Source: Bacteroidales bacterium
Lineage (GTDB): Bacteria > Bacteroidota > Bacteroidia > Bacteroidales > B18-G4
DNA length: 64,000 nt
Assembly (NCBI GenBank): GCA_018400295.1
Contig: JAGYMZ010000003.1
Coordinates: 1-64,000, forward strand
Direction: 5' to 3'
In this document: positions 60,721 through 64,000 of the stretch, piece after piece
How the letters are laid out: each line of letters starts with the position of its first letter
How positions within the stretch are numbered: position 1 is the first letter of the stretch
Translations under genes and position numbers: made by a program
Notes under the pieces: generated by a model
What the model saw: the letters and a program-made list of their open reading frames with translations, nothing else
Databases searched by the model: none
Told to the model about the DNA's origin: nothing

Positions 60721-62796
60721 CTAATAAGATAAAAGCTCCATGGCCGCTTGATTAACTTTGTTTTCGTCAGGAAGTATCGCTTGCTCCAGTATTGGATTAA
60801 AGCCAACGGGCGTGAATTCAGATCCCACCCGTTTGACCGGTGCATCAAGATATTCAAAAAGTTCATCTGAAACAATGCCGGCCAGCTCCCCACCAAAACC
60901 CCCAAAAACCTTATCTTCGTGGACGATCAGTACCCGGCTTGTCTTTCTTACCGATGCCAGGATGGATGCTTTATCCAACGGGATAAGAGAACGGAGGTCG
61001 ATCACTTCGATCTCTTTTTCTTTTTCAGAGGCTATTTTTTCTGCGGCACGCAACGACAAGTGCGTGGCATTGCCATAGGTCAGAATGGTCATATCGTTTC
61101 CTTCCCTGCGTTTCCGGGCCGAACCAAAAGGCACTTCAAAATCTTCCGGAACATGTGCCTCCGCAGCAGGAGCATTATACAGGGCTTTTGGCTCCAGGAA
61201 AAGGGTTGGCCCCTCTGAACGCATGCTTGTTCTCAAAAGACCGGCAGCATCGTCCGCAAAAGACGGATAAACGACCCGCAGCCCCGGAAGCGTTGTCAGG
61301 ACCCCTTCAATGGTTTGCGAGTGGTAAAGTCCTCCGCCGATATAACCGCCCGAGGCCAGCCTGATGGTTACATTGGGGGCAAATTGACCATTGGACCTCC
61401 AGTAATCGTGCGACATTTCAATCAACTGCTCCATGGCCGGCCAGAAATAATCGGCAAATTCGGCCCCTTCAATAACGATCCGGATCTTCCTGTTAAAACG
61501 GCTCATGCCATTGGCGGTACCAACAATATAATCCTCAGCAATGGGCGCATTGAACACCCGCTTCGCACCGAATTCCTGCTGCATACCCTTGGTCACATTG
61601 AATATTCCGCCCTTTTCCTTGTTTGCAACATCCTGACCCCAGATGAAGGTATCTTCATTGTGCCTGAATTCCGATTTTAAGGTTGTATTCAGCGCCTGGA
61701 TCAAACGCATTTTATCACCGGAATCCCCGGCCGGTATCCCCTCCGGGTACTTTTCCGTCACATATGCATCCGGTATAACGAAATCATAGATGGATGCCGG
61801 ATCCGGATCCTCCATTTTTATGACTTTCTTGTGGGCGTTTGAAATGTCTTTGCTGACGTCAGCATCGATCTCCTTCAGTTCATCTTCCGTAAACCGCTCT
61901 GAGTAAATAAGCCGTTGCCTGAACTTTTTCAAGGGGTCCTGTCCCTGAACACTCAGCAATTCGTTCATATCCCTGTACAGATCCTGGCGGTCCGAGTTGG
62001 AATGAGCACCTATCCGAACACAATTGGCATGGACGATCACCGGAATGCCCTCCTCTTTGACACGTTTTTTTGCCAGGGTCATGGCATTCATGGAATTAAT
62101 GACATCCAGGCCATTACAATAAATAATATCCAGGTTTTTCATCCCCTCGAAATTCGTCGCTGCCCTGGGGTTGGCAGTCTGATCCTTCTTGTGGACAGAA
62201 ATGCCATAATCGTTATCCTGCAATACGAAGATCACCGGGAGCCTTTCGGTGGAAGCTCCGTTAATGGCTTCATATACATAACCTTCCGATGTGGAAGACT
62301 CTCCCTGGGAAGAAATGGCTACGGCATCCTCGCCGTAATAGTTGATTGCGCGGGCTACACCGGCAGCATGCAGTGCATGGTTCCCCGTACAGGAAGATAC
62401 GTTATGGATGTTCCATTCCGGCTTGGCAAAATGGTTCGACATATGCCGGCCACCGCTGGCGATATCCCCTTTCTTGGATAAACCATTGAGAATGATCTCC
62501 TCAGCGGTCAGGCCTGCAGATATGGCGGTAAGCATATCTCGGTAGTACGGGAACAAATGGTCCTTTCCCTTTTCAAAAACCTGGCCGATGGCCAGCTGGA
62601 TACCATCATGGCCTGCATATGGGGCATGATACGACCATCCCAATGCCTGTTTTAAATAATTTGGGGCTTTATTATCAAGTTTCCTGCCCAGGGTCAGAAG
62701 ATAATACCATTTTTTGAGCACATCCCTGTCTATCTCCTTTAACCGGTATACCTTGTCTTCTTTCCTGATCTTTAAACGTTTGTTTCGGTACATCAT
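60721..62796 (-). CDS. Fused alpha/beta E1 of a 2-oxoacid (branched-chain type) dehydrogenase
   Basis: The 691-residue thiamine-diphosphate enzyme combines the E1 alpha part (about 1-345) and beta part (about 365-691) in one chain, a form common in Bacteroidota. The alpha part has the substrate region HAPYAGHDGIQLAIG and the ThDP motif ISSQGESSTSEGYVYEAING with the paired Asn in IFVLQDNDYGIS. The beta part has FIWGQDVANKEKGGIFNVTK, VFNAPIAEDYIVGTANGMSR and VLIVHEDKVFGGFGGELAGI. It decarboxylates branched-chain or related 2-oxoacids and passes the acyl group to a lipoyl E2, which is not encoded here. Confidence 0.88.
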   Translation of the reverse strand: MMYRNKRLKIRKEDKVYRLKEIDRDVLKKWYYLLTLGRKLDNKAPNYLKQALGWSYHAPYAGHDGIQLAIGQVFEKGKDHLFPYYRDMLTAISAGLTAEEIILNGLSKKGDIASGGRHMSNHFAKPEWNIHNVSSCTGNHALHAAGVARAINYYGEDAVAISSQGESSTSEGYVYEAINGASTERLPVIFVLQDNDYGISVHKKDQTANPRAATNFEGMKNLDIIYCNGLDVINSMNAMTLAKKRVKEEGIPVIVHANCVRIGAHSNSDRQDLYRDMNELLSVQGQDPLKKFRQRLIYSERFTEDELKEIDADVSKDISNAHKKVIKMEDPDPASIYDFVIPDAYVTEKYPEGIPAGDSGDKMRLIQALNTTLKSEFRHNEDTFIWGQDVANKEKGGIFNVTKGMQQEFGAKRVFNAPIAEDYIVGTANGMSRFNRKIRIVIEGAEFADYFWPAMEQLIEMSHDYWRSNGQFAPNVTIRLASGGYIGGGLYHSQTIEGVLTTLPGLRVVYPSFADDAAGLLRTSMRSEGPTLFLEPKALYNAPAAEAHVPEDFEVPFGSARKRREGNDMTILTYGNATHLSLRAAEKIASEKEKEIEVIDLRSLIPLDKASILASVRKTSRVLIVHEDKVFGGFGGELAGIVSDELFEYLDAPVKRVGSEFTPVGFNPILEQAILPDENKVNQAAMELLSY

Positions 62797-62941
62797 TCGA
62801 ATAAATCAATTAAAAATCCCATGCTTTGTCCTGTGATGGGTTCACAGGTTCAATAACCGGAAAACGGAAGATCCGGCCATTCACACAGGATGTCCCCACC
62901 ATGTTCCGCCAGCGGCCCGTCAACCATTTTTCCTCAAAGAA

Positions 62942-62989
62942 TAAAAAAATCGGCAAAAGCACCAAAGTTCCGTCATGTGTCTTTGGCGC
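62942..62989 (-). terminator. Intrinsic terminator after the nitrilase gene
   Basis: On the minus strand GCGCCAAAG pairs with CTTTGGTGC (9 base pairs, one G-U) around a 13-base loop and is followed by TTTT and then, four bases later, seven T residues. It begins about 12 bases after the nitrilase stop. Confidence 0.8.
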
Positions 62990-63000
62990 CTGCCATCTAC

Positions 63001-63804
63001 TTAACAATCCATTAATTTGTATTGTTCAGGCCTTCTGTCCCGGAACACATGATTGCGGGAAGTTATAAATTTATTTCTTGACCGGTCAATATGTAAGGAG
63101 GAAATCTGTATTTCCGTTCCCTTCTCTCCGGCCCTGGCCAGGATATCGCCTTCCGGGTCACTGATGAACGACCGGCCGGTAAATTCCAGGTCTTTTTCCC
63201 GGCCAGTACGGTTGGCGGTTACAATATAAAACCTGTTGCTTATTCCCTGAGCCGGAACCACCTTTTGAGCATACTGCATGACCAGATTAGAGGGATGGGC
63301 AACAACATCAGCCTTTTTCAGTCCCAACACCCTCCATGTTTCCGGAAAAACATAATCAAAACATATCAATATGCCAATGCGGGCCCCTTTCCACTCAAAA
63401 ACCTGAAAACCCGTATCCCCGGGTTGAAAATAATCCTTTTCATTCATAAACAGGTGGCTTTTCCGGTATTTTCCAACAATCCCCCCTGGATCAATCAGGA
63501 AGGCAGTGTTGAACAAGCGGTTCCCATCCCGCTCATTGAACCCGGTAACGATCGCAGCGTTTTTCTCCGCCGCAAGTTCCCTGATAAATTCGATATAATC
63601 GCTTTCTCCGGGAATTTCCGAGCAGGCATAGGCTTCTTCCATGGATGAAAAATTATACCCTGAACCGGCAAGTTCAGGAAGGACCAGCAGGTCAAACTGG
63701 TGTTTATCCTGTATTGCATCCCGGATGGTCCGCATGGACCCGGTGGGATCACCAAAAGTAGGAGTGAATTGCAAAAACCCAACCCTGAGCACAAGTTCTT
63801 TCAT
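63001..63804 (-). CDS. Nitrilase superfamily amidohydrolase
   Basis: A 267-residue carbon-nitrogen hydrolase. The catalytic triad is Glu44 (LLVLPELAGSGYNF), Lys115 (GKYRKSHLFMNEKDYF) and Cys148 (IGILICFDYVFPETW), the standard C-N hydrolase signature. It likely hydrolyses an omega-amide or a carbamoyl-type substrate; the exact one cannot be predicted. Its ATG overlaps the stop of the upstream Sua5/YrdC gene by four bases (ATGA), so they are cotranscribed, and a terminator follows. Confidence 0.9.
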   Translation of the reverse strand: MKELVLRVGFLQFTPTFGDPTGSMRTIRDAIQDKHQFDLLVLPELAGSGYNFSSMEEAYACSEIPGESDYIEFIRELAAEKNAAIVTGFNERDGNRLFNTAFLIDPGGIVGKYRKSHLFMNEKDYFQPGDTGFQVFEWKGARIGILICFDYVFPETWRVLGLKKADVVAHPSNLVMQYAQKVVPAQGISNRFYIVTANRTGREKDLEFTGRSFISDPEGDILARAGEKGTEIQISSLHIDRSRNKFITSRNHVFRDRRPEQYKLMDC

Positions 63805-64000
63805 TGTCTTATCACGTTAAATTCCCCGCCCTGCTCCAGTTTGATGATCTTGCTGGGCTTAAATAACTTCACCCGGTTCCGGTAAAGCGGGACAATGTAA
63901 TCTACTTCATTTTTGATTATATTGGAAATATCGCTGTAAACCACAGGATTAGGCTCTCCGGATATGTTCGCCGATGTTGATACGATCGGTTTGCCAAATG
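63801..64000 (-). CDS. Sua5/YciO/YrdC family threonylcarbamoyl-AMP synthase (partial, 5' end cut)
   Basis: The reverse strand of the window edge encodes the last 65 residues of a Sua5/YrdC protein. The diagnostic IVSTSANISGEPNP lies at the left edge of the visible part, followed by a tail ending IIKLEQGGEFNVIRQ. The enzyme makes threonylcarbamoyl-AMP for the t6A modification of tRNA. The rest of the gene is outside the window. Confidence 0.85.
   Translation of the reverse strand, partial: FGKPIVSTSANISGEPNPVVYSDISNIIKNEVDYIVPLYRNRVKLFKPSKIIKLEQGGEFNVIRQ

Noticed and set aside
62797-63000. Small ORFs on both strands between the E1 and nitrilase genes
   Set aside because: They overlap each other and a strong terminator and show no family features.

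Overview
The window reads as a chromosomal segment of a Bacteroidota bacterium, probably Bacteroidales or a close relative. The signs are: many upstream regions carry the Bacteroidota sigma -7 box TAnnTTTG; gldF and gldG gliding-type ABC genes are present; a TonB-dependent receptor has an N-terminal carboxypeptidase-regulatory domain; families largely confined to the phylum occur (DUF4294, DUF5723, the DCC family, a fused 2-oxoacid dehydrogenase E1); and there are many lipoproteins with a Cys lipobox. Genes are densely packed on both strands, no untranslated gap exceeds about 300 bases, and I saw no insertion sequence, prophage or CRISPR array.

Layout. 1-7.5 kb (minus): a surface-glycan cluster with a truncated O-antigen ligase/polymerase, three GT4 glycosyltransferases, a second Wzy-like polymerase, a hexapeptide acyltransferase and a Wzx flippase. 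It is fused head to tail to 7.5-11.1 kb, a GldF/GldG/DUF4340 ABC module, followed by a SAM hydrolase at 11.2-12.0 kb. 12.2-16.1 kb (plus): phoH, purC, a DegT aminotransferase and a PglC-like phosphoglycosyl transferase. 16.1-25.9 kb: a SirB1-like protein, a glucosaminidase lipoprotein, a nucleoside phosphorylase, universal stress protein, cinA, rpmB, a carboxypeptidase-regulatory-domain protein, a TonB receptor and rocD. 26.0-28.9 kb (minus): a LytS/LytTR two-component pair with a phospholipase-D-like gene. 29-32.2 kb (plus): yicC, gmk, nadD and an unknown lipoprotein. 32.2-38.3 kb (minus): a WecE-like aminotransferase, a TPR membrane protein, an alpha/beta hydrolase, a LiaF-like/PspC envelope-stress pair and a DCC protein.

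38.5-41.2 kb (plus): icd and gltA. 41.3-42.8 kb (minus): a DUF5723 protein. 43.06 kb: tRNA-Leu(UAG), followed without an obvious new promoter by a TPR histidine kinase, then the proteostasis block tig-clpP-clpX and a DUF4294 protein (to 49.6 kb). 49.6-53.0 kb (minus): a WcaJ-type glycosyl-phosphate transferase, an unknown lipoprotein and a Gfo/Idh/MocA oxidoreductase. 53.1-54.8 kb (plus): pcm and a lipoprotein ending at a strong bidirectional terminator. 54.9-57.05 kb (minus): miaA overlapping a GT2 gene. 57.2-58.0 kb (plus): a TspO-related membrane protein. 58.0-64.0 kb (minus): a DHODH-like protein, an S41 protease, a fused branched-chain 2-oxoacid dehydrogenase E1, a nitrilase-family amidohydrolase and the 3' end of a Sua5/YrdC gene.

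Most genes are housekeeping or envelope functions of known families. I found no unmistakable new system. The observations most worth following are a LytS-type kinase that looks like the two ends of a propeller sensor with the middle missing and sits in an operon with a phospholipase-D gene, a TPR kinase that may be transcribed from a tRNA promoter, the transcriptional fusion of the Gld ABC module to glycan export genes, and mutually overlapping divergent promoters between udp and usp.
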